Shown in pieces: positions 29,885 through 38,634 of a stretch of 64,000 nucleotides of DNA. The notes under the pieces are model-generated. The model had not been told where the DNA came from, did no database searches, and saw only the letters and a program-made list of their open reading frames with translations. Origin of the DNA: Roseovarius sp. S88 (GTDB lineage Bacteria; Pseudomonadota; Alphaproteobacteria; Rhodobacterales; Rhodobacteraceae); NCBI RefSeq assembly GCF_037023735.1, contig NZ_CP146069.1, positions 2,521,501 to 2,585,500 on the forward strand, in the 5' to 3' direction. The first letter of the stretch is position 1. Each line of letters begins with the position of its first letter. The position numbers and the translations under genes were made by a program.

Positions 29885-31780
29885 CGCGGGTTTGCGCGCT
29901 GTTGAAATATGGTTGAGTGACAGCCCGTGCTGTGTCTTGTCCCAAAAAAACGGCTTTAAAACCAATTCGTAAAGCGCCTTGTAGGCGGCAATCGCGCCCA
30001 AAGGCCAGTAAAGGTGCAACGTGGGGACCCACGGCAGAAGATGCCTGTGCTTGGGTTTGGACACTGCCGCAAGGCCGATACAGATATTGACAGCCTCAAT
30101 CATCAGGAACAACAAGCCAACCGTCATCAATGCAGAGCGCGACACCAGTGGGTCGAGCGGATGCGGCAGGCCCAGCAGCACAAGCCAGAAGGACCAAAGA
30201 AACGGCGCGAGCAAAGGTTGCGACAGAGAAGTGATAAAATGCGCCTGAAACCCCCAGAATTTGCGCGCGCCCAGTTGCCGGTACAGCAAATCGGGCTGAC
30301 GCATATGCACCAGATAGGTCGTCATGTACCCCTTGAGCCAACGCGAGCGTTGCTTGACCCAGGCCCATGGGCGGCAATTGGCCTCTTCCTCGGTCACTGT
30401 CACAAGCATTTCTGTACGATAGCCATGCCGCGCGAGGCGAAAGCCCAGATCGGCATCCTCGGTCACATTATGGGCGTCCCATCCGCCCAGTTTTTCCAGA
30501 ACATTGCGCCGAAAATAAAGCGTCGTGCCGCCCAGCGGAATCGCCAGCCCCAATCGTGCCACGCCGGGCAGGATCATGCGAAACCAGGCTGCGTATTCGA
30601 TGGTGAAACACCGCGCGAGCCAGTTTTGCCGCGCATTGTAGTAATCCAGAATGCCCTGAAGACAGGCGACATCCTTTGGGGCGGCGTCAAACCTGCGCAC
30701 AACGCGCATGATCTGATCCGGGTCAGGCGCATCTTCGGCATCCAGAACGCCGATGATCTCACCTTCACAAAAATCGAGCGCATAGTTCATCGCGCGCGGC
30801 TTGGTTCGGGGGCGCCCATCCGGCACCACAACCACCTTGATCCAGGGCGGCAGATTGGTTTTCGCAAGGGTTTTGCTGGTCAACCCGTCCTCTTCTTCAA
30901 GCACCAGAACCACATCCAAAAGCGATTTGGGATAACTGAGCCGCTTGAGGCGCGCAATCAGCACGTGGGCCACTTCGGTTTCACGAAAAAGAGGAACAAG
31001 AACAGAGACTTTCGGCAGTCTTTTGATGTCAAAAACATCAGACAGGACACTTTGTTTCATCGGCGACATGGCGCGAGCAGAAAAGGCCAATGCCTTAAAA
31101 CAGGCCGAAACAATCAGCGTGATCGCCGCAATAGCAGCAAGGCCGGAGAATACCATTTGGGGATACAGCACACTCAGGCTCAGCACGCCGCAAAGAAAAA
31201 CCGCAAAAAGACTGACCCGCTTCCTGCGCGTATTGGCCCAGGTCCGGCAGCTTTCTGCGGCGGGTGTGCGTGCGGCGGCCGCTTGAACCAATGCGGATTT
31301 GTGCAAGGCTCCAATGCGCTGCGTCACCATATCTCGGTTGGCCAGAACCATTTTCGCATCCTGCAAGGAGGCGGGCAAAAAGGGCCGCGCGCGGTGTAGA
31401 TCATCAGGGGGTGCACATATTACAGCCGCGGTATCATCTCGATCCCGCACAGGCAAAACCGCATGTTTCAGCAGCACTTGCGCCGGAATGCCCACCGGGA
31501 TCGGACGCAGCTCTTCCAGTTCGATGCGTGATATGGCCCGGCATCCGTGAAGCTGTGCTCGCAACTCGGTCATAACCTGCGCTGAGAGACCCCCTTCCGC
31601 CACCAGCACCTGGTGCAAGGGTTGCCCGCAAAGCGCCTGAAGCTTTCGGGCATCTGCCAGGTCTTCGGCACTCAAACGTCCGGATTGAACCAATAGCTGT
31701 TCCAGAGCAGCATCCGCGACACTTTGAGAGGCCACCTGCTCGTCCGAAGACGGCGGAGTCTGCAACTCGGTCATCGCCAT
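29858..31780 (-). CDS. Membrane glycosyltransferase family 2 with type II secretion ATPase-like N-terminal domain
   Basis: A protein of about 640 residues. Residues about 20-150 resemble the N-terminal domain of GspE/PilB ATPases (LEQLLVQSGRLSAEDLADAR, GQPLHQVLVAEGGLSAQVMT). Then come two membrane helices and a processive GT2 domain: VLVPLFRETEVAHVLI, VLDAEDAPDPDQI (DxD), TEDADLGFRLARHG and QRSRWLKG (QxxRW). Three or more helices follow. It is probably a polysaccharide synthase of the inner membrane, though the polymer is unknown. The start ATG at 31778-31780 has AAGGGA upstream; earlier starts are possible. Confidence 0.88.
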   Translation of the reverse strand: MAMTELQTPPSSDEQVASQSVADAALEQLLVQSGRLSAEDLADARKLQALCGQPLHQVLVAEGGLSAQVMTELRAQLHGCRAISRIELEELRPIPVGIPAQVLLKHAVLPVRDRDDTAAVICAPPDDLHRARPFLPASLQDAKMVLANRDMVTQRIGALHKSALVQAAAARTPAAESCRTWANTRRKRVSLFAVFLCGVLSLSVLYPQMVFSGLAAIAAITLIVSACFKALAFSARAMSPMKQSVLSDVFDIKRLPKVSVLVPLFRETEVAHVLIARLKRLSYPKSLLDVVLVLEEEDGLTSKTLAKTNLPPWIKVVVVPDGRPRTKPRAMNYALDFCEGEIIGVLDAEDAPDPDQIMRVVRRFDAAPKDVACLQGILDYYNARQNWLARCFTIEYAAWFRMILPGVARLGLAIPLGGTTLYFRRNVLEKLGGWDAHNVTEDADLGFRLARHGYRTEMLVTVTEEEANCRPWAWVKQRSRWLKGYMTTYLVHMRQPDLLYRQLGARKFWGFQAHFITSLSQPLLAPFLWSFWLVLLGLPHPLDPLVSRSALMTVGLLFLMIEAVNICIGLAAVSKPKHRHLLPWVPTLHLYWPLGAIAAYKALYELVLKPFFWDKTQHGLSLNHISTARKPASAKGLDLT

Positions 31781-31879
31781 ATGATCGTCCCTTGCCCAAT
31801 GCATCACGGGCAAGGTGCGTCAAACATGGTTAAGATGACGTGAAGATTTGTTTAACCCAAAATGACGATCCGGGCGTGA

Positions 31880-33028
31880 TCACCCTGCCATGGAGGCCGC
31901 GAAGCGTTCAAAGAGGTAAAAACTGTCCTGCGGACCTGGGCTGGCTTCGGGGTGGTGTTGAACCGAGAACACCGGGCGATCTTTCATCCGAATGCCGCAA
32001 TTCGAGCCGTCAAAGAGCGATACATGCGTCTCTTCTACGCCGCTGGGCAGGGTTTGCCCATCCACGGCAAACCCGTGGTTCATCGAGGTGATTTCCACCT
32101 TGCCGGTCTCAATTTCTTTCACCGGATGATTGGCCCCATGATGCCCGTGGTTCATCTTGATCGTCTTGGCCCCAAGCGCCAGCGCCAGCATCTGGTGGCC
32201 CAGGCAGATACCAAAGACCGGAATGTCCTTTTCCAGCACCCCTTGGATCATCGGCACGGCGTATTCCCCAGTTGCGGCAGGATCGCCCGGACCGTTTGAC
32301 AGAAACACACCATCAGGTTCGTGCGCCAAAACCTCTTCTGCCGTTGCGGTCGCCGGAAGCACAGTGACCTCACAGCCCGCAGAGGCCAAACAGCGCAGGA
32401 TATTGCGCTTGGCACCATAATCCACCGCGACGACCTTGTGCTTGGCGTTTGTCTGGCGCGTATACCCTTCGGGCCAGGCCCAGCGCATTTCGTCCCAGCG
32501 ATAGGACTGCGCACAGGTGACTGTCTTGGCCAGGTCCATGCCCTCTAAGCCGGCGAACGCGCGAGCCTCGGCGACCAGCGCCTCTGCATCGAATTTCCCT
32601 GCCGGGTCATGCGCCAGCGCCACATGCGGCGCGCCTTGTTGACGGATCGCCCGGGTCAGACGCCGCGTGTCCACGCCACCAATCGCGACCCGGCCCCGCC
32701 GCGCCAGCCAGTCGCCCAGACGTTCTGTTGCACGCCAATTTGACGGCTCGGTTGGGTCCCATTTGACGACCATACCTGCGGCCACCGGATCAGCGGTTTC
32801 GTCATCGTCGGGATTCACGCCAACATTACCGATATGCGGAAAGGTGAATGTCACGATTTGTCCCGCATAGCTTGGATCGGTCATGATCTCCTGATACCCG
32901 GTCATAGCAGTGTTAAAGCACAGTTCTGCCGACACTTCCTTTGCCGCGCCAAACCCTTTTCCGTAAAACAATGACCCATCTGCAAGCGCCAGACATGCGG
33001 TTGGGTGGGCATCAGCAGCAGAGGCCAT
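31880..33028 (-). CDS. carA: Carbamoyl-phosphate synthase small subunit (glutaminase)
   Basis: A 382-residue subunit that splits glutamine to feed ammonia to CarB for arginine and pyrimidine synthesis. The N-terminal domain has LALADGSLFYGKGFG and FNTAMTGYQEIMTDPSYAGQ. The class I glutamine amidotransferase domain has GPGDPAA, the nucleophile in FGICLGHQMLALALG, NHGFAV and the His-Glu pair in VQHHPEASPGP. The ATG at 33026-33028 has GGAG upstream; an ATG 5 codons earlier is also open. carB is not in the window. It is divergent from a YqeY gene. Confidence 0.97.
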   Translation of the reverse strand: MASAADAHPTACLALADGSLFYGKGFGAAKEVSAELCFNTAMTGYQEIMTDPSYAGQIVTFTFPHIGNVGVNPDDDETADPVAAGMVVKWDPTEPSNWRATERLGDWLARRGRVAIGGVDTRRLTRAIRQQGAPHVALAHDPAGKFDAEALVAEARAFAGLEGMDLAKTVTCAQSYRWDEMRWAWPEGYTRQTNAKHKVVAVDYGAKRNILRCLASAGCEVTVLPATATAEEVLAHEPDGVFLSNGPGDPAATGEYAVPMIQGVLEKDIPVFGICLGHQMLALALGAKTIKMNHGHHGANHPVKEIETGKVEITSMNHGFAVDGQTLPSGVEETHVSLFDGSNCGIRMKDRPVFSVQHHPEASPGPQDSFYLFERFAASMAG

Positions 33029-33237
33029 GTGCAGAATCTCCAAATGCGCAAATTGGCGCGAACCTAAGGTTCACACTGCGCAGGGTCAAGGCCGTTCCCG
33101 TTGAACAGAAACGTCGCGTCACGTCATACATCGACCCCTGCAAAACAAGGGATTTACGCAATCTTCTAGCGGTTGCGCCCTTGAGCGGTTTGGGCTAAGC
33201 ATCATGTCTTGTGACATGGCACGGAGATGCATGAACA

Positions 33238-33711
33238 ATGGGTTTGCGCAAACGCGTGGGCGATACGCTCAAACAGGCAATGAAGGACAAAGACGCCACA
33301 CGCCTGGGAACTTTGCGGCTGATCAACGCTGCGATCAAAGATCAGGACATCGCGCAACGTGGCAGCGATAGCGACACCGGCGAAGGCGTCGGCGACGCGG
33401 AAATCCTGGCCATTCTTGGCAAAATGACCAAGCAACGCATGGAAAGCGCACGCGCCTATGAAGAAGGCGGACGGCTTGATCTTGCTGAAACCGAACGCGC
33501 CGAGATCAGCGTGATCGAGGAGTTCCTGCCGCGCCAACTCGACGAAGCCGAAGTTAGCGACGCGATTAAGGCCGCCATCAATGCCACCGGCGCGGAGTCA
33601 ATCCGGGACATGGGCAAGGTCATGGGACACCTCAAGGACCAGTATACCGGCCAGATGGATTTCGGAGCCGTAGGTCCGAAAGTGAAGGACAAGCTCTGCG
33701 CGGGGGCGTGA
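33238..33711 (+). CDS. GatB/YqeY domain protein
   Basis: A 157-residue YqeY-type protein resembling the C-terminal tail domain of GatB: QAMKDKDATRLGTLRLINAA, ILGKMTKQRMESARAYEEGG, VIEEFLPRQLDEAEV and RDMGKVMGHLKDQYTGQMDF. This domain binds the elbow of tRNA in related enzymes; a tRNA-linked role is inference. The ATG at 33238 is well placed. It is divergent from carA, a common arrangement in alphaproteobacteria. Confidence 0.9.
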   Translation: MGLRKRVGDTLKQAMKDKDATRLGTLRLINAAIKDQDIAQRGSDSDTGEGVGDAEILAILGKMTKQRMESARAYEEGGRLDLAETERAEISVIEEFLPRQLDEAEVSDAIKAAINATGAESIRDMGKVMGHLKDQYTGQMDFGAVGPKVKDKLCAGA

Positions 33712-33911
33712 ATCCAAGGCGGTTGTGAAAGATTGATCCGCCTGTGGGATTGCCTGTTTTCGGGACAAAGTTGCCGTTCGACGATTGGTGGTGTCATCTG
33801 TAAAACCATGTTGCGGTTCAAAAACTGGTTGAAAACTGCGCGGTTGAATGACCGCCAAAATGCCTGAGTTTCACCATCTGGATTGCAATTTGTTTTCCGA
33901 CACGGTTTCGC

Positions 33912-34403
33912 ATGAGGCCAAGCAAGCAGAAACGTCACATAGGGAAGCTGCTCAAGATCAGGCTTGATCATTGTGAGGTCGTCGCTTTGTGCATCTGGCA
34001 CACTGACGAACTCGGATACCTATTGAAGTGGTTTGAAAAAGACATTTGCATCGAAACCTTGAATCCAGTTCAAGACGAGCCGTTTATGTACGCCTTTGTT
34101 CCTCTGGATCAGGCAATGCGACGCGGGGTGGTGTCTCTGATCAAGCGATTGGATGATTTTGAGGCCTACCGCCCACTTATGCGTGGTGGAGGCGGTCAAA
34201 AGCCCGGTGGCGGGCACTTGCCATGGTACTTGGAGTACAATGGCGTTTACGAAAGAGTCAGTGCACATGACCCACGGTTGCCGTCACTAAGTGACACTGG
34301 ATTAGCAGGACTTGGGTTTATAGATTTTTTGTACCTTCACAACCGGACGCCTGAAGTTCAATTTGCCATATTGAGTGGTGTTGGTCGTCTTCCAATGCAA
34401 TAG
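33912..34403 (+). CDS. Hypothetical protein, 163 residues, low-GC
   Basis: No known family was recognised. The product contains VVALCIWHTDELGYLLKWFE, a central MYAFVPLDQAMRRGVV, a glycine-rich loop RGGGGQKPGGGHLPWYL and LGFIDFLYLHNRTPEVQF. Codon use is more AT-rich than the neighbours and it is flanked by a 200-base gap without genes, so it may be a recent arrival. No signal peptide or membrane span is seen. A clear ribosome site is lacking, so the start is uncertain. Confidence 0.5.
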   Translation: MRPSKQKRHIGKLLKIRLDHCEVVALCIWHTDELGYLLKWFEKDICIETLNPVQDEPFMYAFVPLDQAMRRGVVSLIKRLDDFEAYRPLMRGGGGQKPGGGHLPWYLEYNGVYERVSAHDPRLPSLSDTGLAGLGFIDFLYLHNRTPEVQFAILSGVGRLPMQ

Positions 34404-34474
34404 CGGAGAAGACATCGCAAAGGCGATTGCTGTCTTACAAGTCCGCTTCGGGCTCTAACCCGCCATCCGCCACC

Positions 34475-34996
34475 CTAAAGCGGCCCCACCACCGGATCCG
34501 GCTCCACCATCCGCTTCAACGCCTCGGCGATCTCACCATAAAGCGCCTTGCGCTCATCCTCAGACAGAAACGCCCCGATCTCGACCTCACGTCCCTTCCC
34601 TTTCAGCGTCACGTAATGCGGCACTGGCCCACCCGTGGGATGCATATGCACTTTGGTCCAGTAACTCTGGCTTTCCCAATCCTGAACAGGCCCGCGTGCA
34701 TTGGTGCGCCGCAGATGCACCTCCTCGCGCCCGATGGTTAGCTCCTCGCCCATCGCCGCATCACGGTAGGATCGCTGCAGCGCATACCACACCCCCCAGA
34801 CCGCCAGCACCAGAAAGGGCAACAGCCCCCAGAGCGTGGCGGTGCCCAAAAGCGGGAAAAGCGGCATAGTGAACATCACACAGGTGATCAGAATAAACAC
34901 GGCAAACCCCCAGCGCGGCAGCGACCGGTGCGGCCAAAGACGCAGGCATTCCACGTCGCCATGTGCTGTCTCAGATAAGGTCCATTGATACGGCAT
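34475..34996 (-). CDS. DUF2244 membrane protein
   Basis: A 173-residue protein with two membrane helices (GFAVFILITCVMFTMPLFPL and a second around LLPFLVLAVWGVWYALQ), followed by a soluble domain typical of DUF2244: LTIGREEVHLRR, PVQDWESQSYWTKVHM and GREVEIGAFLSEDERKALYG. The function is unknown. It is transcribed leftward, 54 bases beyond the start side of dtd (which lies to the right, same strand), so it may share its transcript. Confidence 0.88.
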   Translation of the reverse strand: MPYQWTLSETAHGDVECLRLWPHRSLPRWGFAVFILITCVMFTMPLFPLLGTATLWGLLPFLVLAVWGVWYALQRSYRDAAMGEELTIGREEVHLRRTNARGPVQDWESQSYWTKVHMHPTGGPVPHYVTLKGKGREVEIGAFLSEDERKALYGEIAEALKRMVEPDPVVGPL

Positions 34997-35050
34997 GGGC
35001 GGAGTTTAACGCGACCATCCAAAAGGAAAAGCGCGACATTTGGCGCGCCC

Positions 35051-35488
35051 TCAAACCTCCAGCCAAATCGTCACAGGGCCGTCATTCACAAGGCTCACCT
35101 GCATATCCGCGCCGAACTCTCCGGTTTCCACCGGCACGCCTTCCGCCGCCAGCGCCTCTGCAAATAGCTCATAAAGTCGCCGTCCGTCCTCGGGTGCCGC
35201 AGCGCCGGAATACCCGGGCCGGGTGCCGCGCGTTGTGTCTGCGGCCAATGTAAACTGGCTCACCACCAAAGCGCTGCCGCCCACATCGCTCACCGACAGG
35301 TTCATTTTGCCTGCCTGATCTCTAAAGACCCGCAACTTGGCCACTTTGGCCGCCAGCGCCTGTGCCTGCGCATCCTCATCGCCGCGCATGGCACAGACCA
35401 ACACCAAAAGCCCCGCTCCGGTCTGGCCAATAACCTGTCCCTCAACACGAACCTGTGCCTCGCTCACCCGTTGGATCAAGGCCCGCAT
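35051..35488 (-). CDS. dtd: D-aminoacyl-tRNA deacylase
   Basis: A 145-residue enzyme that frees tRNA from wrongly attached D-amino acids and glycine. It starts [17 protein letters not shown], has the catalytic-site SQFTLAAD motif and the cis-Pro motif in [13 protein letters not shown] (Gly-cisPro). Length and both signature motifs are standard. It lies between rluB and the DUF2244 gene, all on the minus strand. Confidence 0.95.
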   Translation of the reverse strand: MRALIQRVSEAQVRVEGQVIGQTGAGLLVLVCAMRGDEDAQAQALAAKVAKLRVFRDQAGKMNLSVSDVGGSALVVSQFTLAADTTRGTRPGYSGAAAPEDGRRLYELFAEALAAEGVPVETGEFGADMQVSLVNDGPVTIWLEV

Positions 35489-35535
35489 AGCCTCCCCCTC
35501 ACATCAGCTTCTTTCTTGTCAAAAATACCCAAACA

Positions 35536-36336
35536 TCACCGTCGCCGACGCTGCACCTTGCGGGGTTTCTGCGACGCAGCCTGCGCCTTTTCATCCTCAA
35601 GCCCCAGTTGATCCCGCAAAACCCTAGGTCGGATCTCAAGCACCTCACCAGGTTTCAACTGCCCCAGTTGAAACGGCCCGTAACTGAGGCGGATCAACCG
35701 GTTAACCTGTAACCCGACAGCCTCCATCGCACGGCGAACCTCACGGTTTTTGCCTTCGCGGATCGCCACTGTGACCCAGGCGTTAGCGCCTTGCTGACGA
35801 TCGAGGGCCACTTGCATCGGCTGAAAGCGTTCTCCATCGACCATCAGCCCGTCGCGCAAGGGCGCAAAGGTCTCGTCTTTGGGACGGCCCTTGAGCCGCA
35901 CCTTGTATTTGCGCACCCAGCCGGTAGAGGGCAGTTCCAGCTTGCGCTTGATCCCGCCATCATTGGTCAACAGCAGCAAGCCCTCGGAATTAAGGTCCAG
36001 CCGCCCGACGCTCATCACCCGCGGCAAATCCTCTGGAAGTGCATCGAAAATCGTCTCGCGCCCCTGCTCATCACGCGTGGTTGTCACCAACCCGGTGGGC
36101 TTGTGATAAAGCCACAGCCGCGGTGGTTCCGGCGCATCAAGCGGGCGGCCATCCACCTCAACTTTGTCCTTGGGTGTCACGTTGAGCGCGGCACGGTCAA
36201 TCACTTTGCCATTGACCTTCACCCGCCCGGCCTCGATCAGGCGCTCGGCCTCTCGCCGGCTGGCAAGGCCAGCGCGGGCAATCACCTTGGCGATACGATC
36301 ACCGGGGGGTGTTTTGGGAGGGGGTGTCTGGCTCAT
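35536..36336 (-). CDS. rluB: RsuA/RluB-family rRNA pseudouridine synthase
   Basis: A 266-residue enzyme. The N-terminal S4 RNA-binding domain is RIAKVIARAGLASRREAERL ... GRVKVNGKVI. The catalytic aspartate lies in SVGRLDLNSEGLLLLTNDG, with YHKPTGLVTT before it and EGKNREVRRAMEAVGL and LIRLSYGPF after it. The basic C-terminal tail (SQKPRKVQRRRR) is likely RNA-binding. The RluB-type (23S rRNA, U2605 in E. coli) is the best guess within the family. It is divergent from tadA. Confidence 0.93.
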   Translation of the reverse strand: MSQTPPPKTPPGDRIAKVIARAGLASRREAERLIEAGRVKVNGKVIDRAALNVTPKDKVEVDGRPLDAPEPPRLWLYHKPTGLVTTTRDEQGRETIFDALPEDLPRVMSVGRLDLNSEGLLLLTNDGGIKRKLELPSTGWVRKYKVRLKGRPKDETFAPLRDGLMVDGERFQPMQVALDRQQGANAWVTVAIREGKNREVRRAMEAVGLQVNRLIRLSYGPFQLGQLKPGEVLEIRPRVLRDQLGLEDEKAQAASQKPRKVQRRRR

Positions 36337-36398
36337 CCCTTGCCCTTAGCGCATCATCGCCTCTTGCGAAAGCACCCAGGCTTGGGCCATCTGGTCCA

Positions 36399-36848
36399 AT
36401 GACATTTACAAGCCATATGGACATCGCCCTTGAAGAAGCCCGTGCTGCGGCTGCGCGCGGCGAGGTGCCTGTTGGGGCCGTTGTTGCGGATCCCAAGGGG
36501 CGCATCGTGGCACAGGCGGGCAACAGAATCCGTGAATTGAGCGATCCGACAGCCCATGCTGAAATCCTGGCACTGCGCGCGGCCTGTGCTGCGGCAAAGT
36601 CCGAGCGCCTGCCGGGTTATACACTGACTGTCACGCTGGAACCCTGCGCAATGTGCGCCATGGCGATGACCCATGCGCGCATTTCCCGGCTTTACTATGG
36701 CGCATCAGACCCAAAATCAGGCGGGGTAGACCATGGCGCACGTGTCTTCACGCATTCACAGACACACCACATGCCCGAGGTTTTCGACGGGATCGCGGCA
36801 GAAGAGGCAGAACATCTGCTGAAAGCCTTCTTTGCGACCCGTCGCTGA
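36399..36848 (+). CDS. tadA: tRNA(Arg) adenosine-34 deaminase
   Basis: A 149-residue zinc deaminase that makes inosine at the wobble base of tRNA-Arg(ACG). The first zinc/catalytic motif is DPTAHAEILALRAAC (HAE) and the second TLEPCAMCAMAMTHARI (PCxxC). The segment GGVDHGARVF is typical of TadA. The ATG at 36399 gives a normal length; an internal ATG at 36417 is possible. It is divergent from rluB with 62 bases between. A strong palindrome pair follows the stop. Confidence 0.93.
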   Translation: MTFTSHMDIALEEARAAAARGEVPVGAVVADPKGRIVAQAGNRIRELSDPTAHAEILALRAACAAAKSERLPGYTLTVTLEPCAMCAMAMTHARISRLYYGASDPKSGGVDHGARVFTHSQTHHMPEVFDGIAAEEAEHLLKAFFATRR

Positions 36849-36850
36849 GC

Positions 36851-36899
36851 CAAAAGCTTTCAAAAAGCTTTTGCCAAGTCTTTTCAGAAAAGACTTGGC
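36851..36899. repeat. Paired palindromes between tadA and a convergent hydrolase gene
   Basis: Two adjoining hairpins: CAAAAGCTTT-CAA-AAAGCTTTTG (36851-36873) and a perfect 27-base dyad, GCCAAGTCTTTTC-A-GAAAAGACTTGGC (36873-36899). They lie 2 bases after the tadA stop and 5 bases before the hydrolase stop on the other strand. The place fits a two-way transcription end, although no clean T run follows. The layout (two short perfect palindromes side by side) resembles the element at 59228-59270. Confidence 0.8.
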
Positions 36900-36904
36900 T
36901 CCGT

Positions 36905-37597
36905 TTAGATCTCAATCGCCTGCATCACCTTAGGCTCAATGACATCCAACCCGGGCAAGGCATTTTTCAGAACATCCGCCGATTGCTCAAGAATCGGGAA
37001 AGTCTTGTAATGACACGGGATCACCGTCTTGAAACTGAAAAACGTCTTGGCGGCATAAGCTGCGCGGCGCATATCCATGGTGAAATGCCCGCCGGCGCAC
37101 AGAATGCCGATATCCGGCGTGTGCAGATCGTTCCACACGCCCATATCCGCCGTCACATCCGTATCACCCGACAAATAGATCACATGCCCCTCACCCGCGA
37201 TCATATAGCCGCATTCCGTGCCGGGCACATGTGGCCCATTCGGACCGCCAAAGCTTGAGGAATGCAGCGCATTGACCATGGTCACCGCGACATCGCCCAG
37301 CTGCACCGTGCCGCCTTTGTTAAAGCCCACGGTCGCCACGCCCTGGCTTTCCTCCCACCAGGACATCAGATCGTACTGGCCAACCACCGGGATATCCAAA
37401 CGCTTGGCCAGATCCGGTAAATCCGCCGCATGATCAAAATGCGCATGAGTCAAAAGGATATGTGTGGCCCCCGCCACCGCTGCCTCATGACTGTCCTCCG
37501 GCAACACCGGATTGCCAGTCAGCCAGGGATCAATGAGCAAAACCTCCCCTGCAATTTCGATGCGAAAGCTGCCATGGCCAAGCCAGATGATTTTCAT
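36905..37597 (-). CDS. Metal-dependent hydrolase, metallo-beta-lactamase fold (UPF0173 type)
   Basis: A 230-residue MBL-fold protein. It starts MKIIWLGHGSFRIEI, then LLIDPWLTGNP and the metal motif LTHAHFDHAADLPDLAK (HxHxDH). Further metal ligands are in FGGPNGPHVPGTECGYM and VIYLSGDTDV, with HFTMDMRRAAYAAK and VIPCHYKTFPIL at the end. This wording fits UPF0173 hydrolases, whose substrate is unknown. It is convergent with tadA and divergent from the ceramidase-like gene. Confidence 0.92.
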   Translation of the reverse strand: MKIIWLGHGSFRIEIAGEVLLIDPWLTGNPVLPEDSHEAAVAGATHILLTHAHFDHAADLPDLAKRLDIPVVGQYDLMSWWEESQGVATVGFNKGGTVQLGDVAVTMVNALHSSSFGGPNGPHVPGTECGYMIAGEGHVIYLSGDTDVTADMGVWNDLHTPDIGILCAGGHFTMDMRRAAYAAKTFFSFKTVIPCHYKTFPILEQSADVLKNALPGLDVIEPKVMQAIEI

Positions 37598-37655
37598 GAG
37601 AACCCTCCTATGATTAACCTCAATCTATCCATACAAAGGCCCAGAGCAAACCAAG

Positions 37656-38315
37656 ATGACGTGGACCGAACATGTTGATGGGTATTGCGAACGCATTGAT
37701 CCGAGCTTTTGGGCAGAACCCGTAAACGCCGCAACCAATGCCGCCTTTGTCATCGCAGCTCTTGTGATGGCGTATCGGCTCCGCACAACGCATTCTCCGT
37801 TGGCCTGGACCCTCACAGGCGTATTGGGCCTCATCGGAATTGGCAGCTTCCTCTTTCACACCTTTGCGCAACCCTGGGCTGGCGCTTTGGATGTTGTTCC
37901 AATTGTTGCGTTCATACTGATCTACATTTTTACGGCCAGCCGCGATTTTCTGGGCTTGTCCACTTTGTGGTCCCTCGGAATCATGATGGCGTTTTTGCCC
38001 CTGTCCGCCTCGCTGATACCAGCTTTTCAATCGTTGCCGCTCTATGGGCAATCAGCAGGCTATCTGCTCGTCCCAATATTCATCGCAATCTACGCCATCC
38101 TGTTGCACGCAAACCCGCCTTTGTCTCGTGGATTGGCCATCGGAGCGTGTCTTTTGGTGCTCTCGCTCACCTTCCGAAGTCTGGATATGCCGCTTTGCGA
38201 GACCCTGCCGCTTGGCACGCATTTCCTCTGGCACATCCTTAACGCTATCCTGTTGGCCTGGATGATCGAAATCTATCGTCGTCACAGGCTTGCGCCGCCA
38301 GCGGCACAAGGCTAA
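37656..38315 (+). CDS. Ceramidase-like (CREST superfamily) membrane hydrolase
   Basis: A 219-residue protein with about seven membrane helices. The N-terminus HVDGYCERIDPSFWAEPVNA, the motif GLIGIGSFLFHTFAQPWAG with its His, a helix-buried aspartate in GALDVVPIVAF, and the pair of histidines in LGTHFLWHILNAILLAW match the alkaline ceramidase/PAQR-like CREST fold, in which these residues bind zinc. Amide hydrolysis of a lipid is inferred; sphingolipids are uncommon in Rhodobacteraceae, so the substrate could be another aminolipid. It is followed by gatC after 31 bases. Confidence 0.85.
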   Translation: MTWTEHVDGYCERIDPSFWAEPVNAATNAAFVIAALVMAYRLRTTHSPLAWTLTGVLGLIGIGSFLFHTFAQPWAGALDVVPIVAFILIYIFTASRDFLGLSTLWSLGIMMAFLPLSASLIPAFQSLPLYGQSAGYLLVPIFIAIYAILLHANPPLSRGLAIGACLLVLSLTFRSLDMPLCETLPLGTHFLWHILNAILLAWMIEIYRRHRLAPPAAQG

Positions 38316-38346
38316 ACGCAAGGCGAAAACCGCAACGGAGAGACGC

Positions 38347-38634
38347 ATGTCCATTGACACCGCGACCGCCGCCAAAGTGGCCAAACTTGCCCGTATCCGG
38401 GTGGAAGAAGACGACCTGCCTGCGCTGGCGCAGGAATTCAACACGATCCTTGGGTTCATCGAGCAACTCAATGAGGTGGATGTGGAGGGCGTCGAGCCGA
38501 TGGTGTCGGTCACGCCCATGCGCCTCAAACGCCGCAAGGACGAAGTTACGGATGGCAATCAACAGGACAAGGTTCTGTCGAACGCGCCCGACGCGCGAGA
38601 AGGCTTTTTTGCCGTGCCGAAGGTGGTGGAATAA
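38347..38634 (+). CDS. gatC: Glutamyl/aspartyl-tRNA amidotransferase subunit C
   Basis: A 95-residue GatC, the small subunit that stabilises GatA on GatB. It shows [57 protein letters not shown] and the end [14 protein letters not shown]. The ATG at 38347 has GGAGAG 5 bases ahead. Its stop shares one base with the gatA start (TAATG), so the two are coupled. GatB is not in the window. Confidence 0.96.
   Translation: MSIDTATAAKVAKLARIRVEEDDLPALAQEFNTILGFIEQLNEVDVEGVEPMVSVTPMRLKRRKDEVTDGNQQDKVLSNAPDAREGFFAVPKVVE

Noticed and set aside
30014..31399. Open frame of 461 codons on the plus strand across the glycosyltransferase
   Set aside because: Antisense of a GT2 gene with clear DxD and QxxRW motifs; composition rich in Arg, His and Gln is typical of shadow frames.
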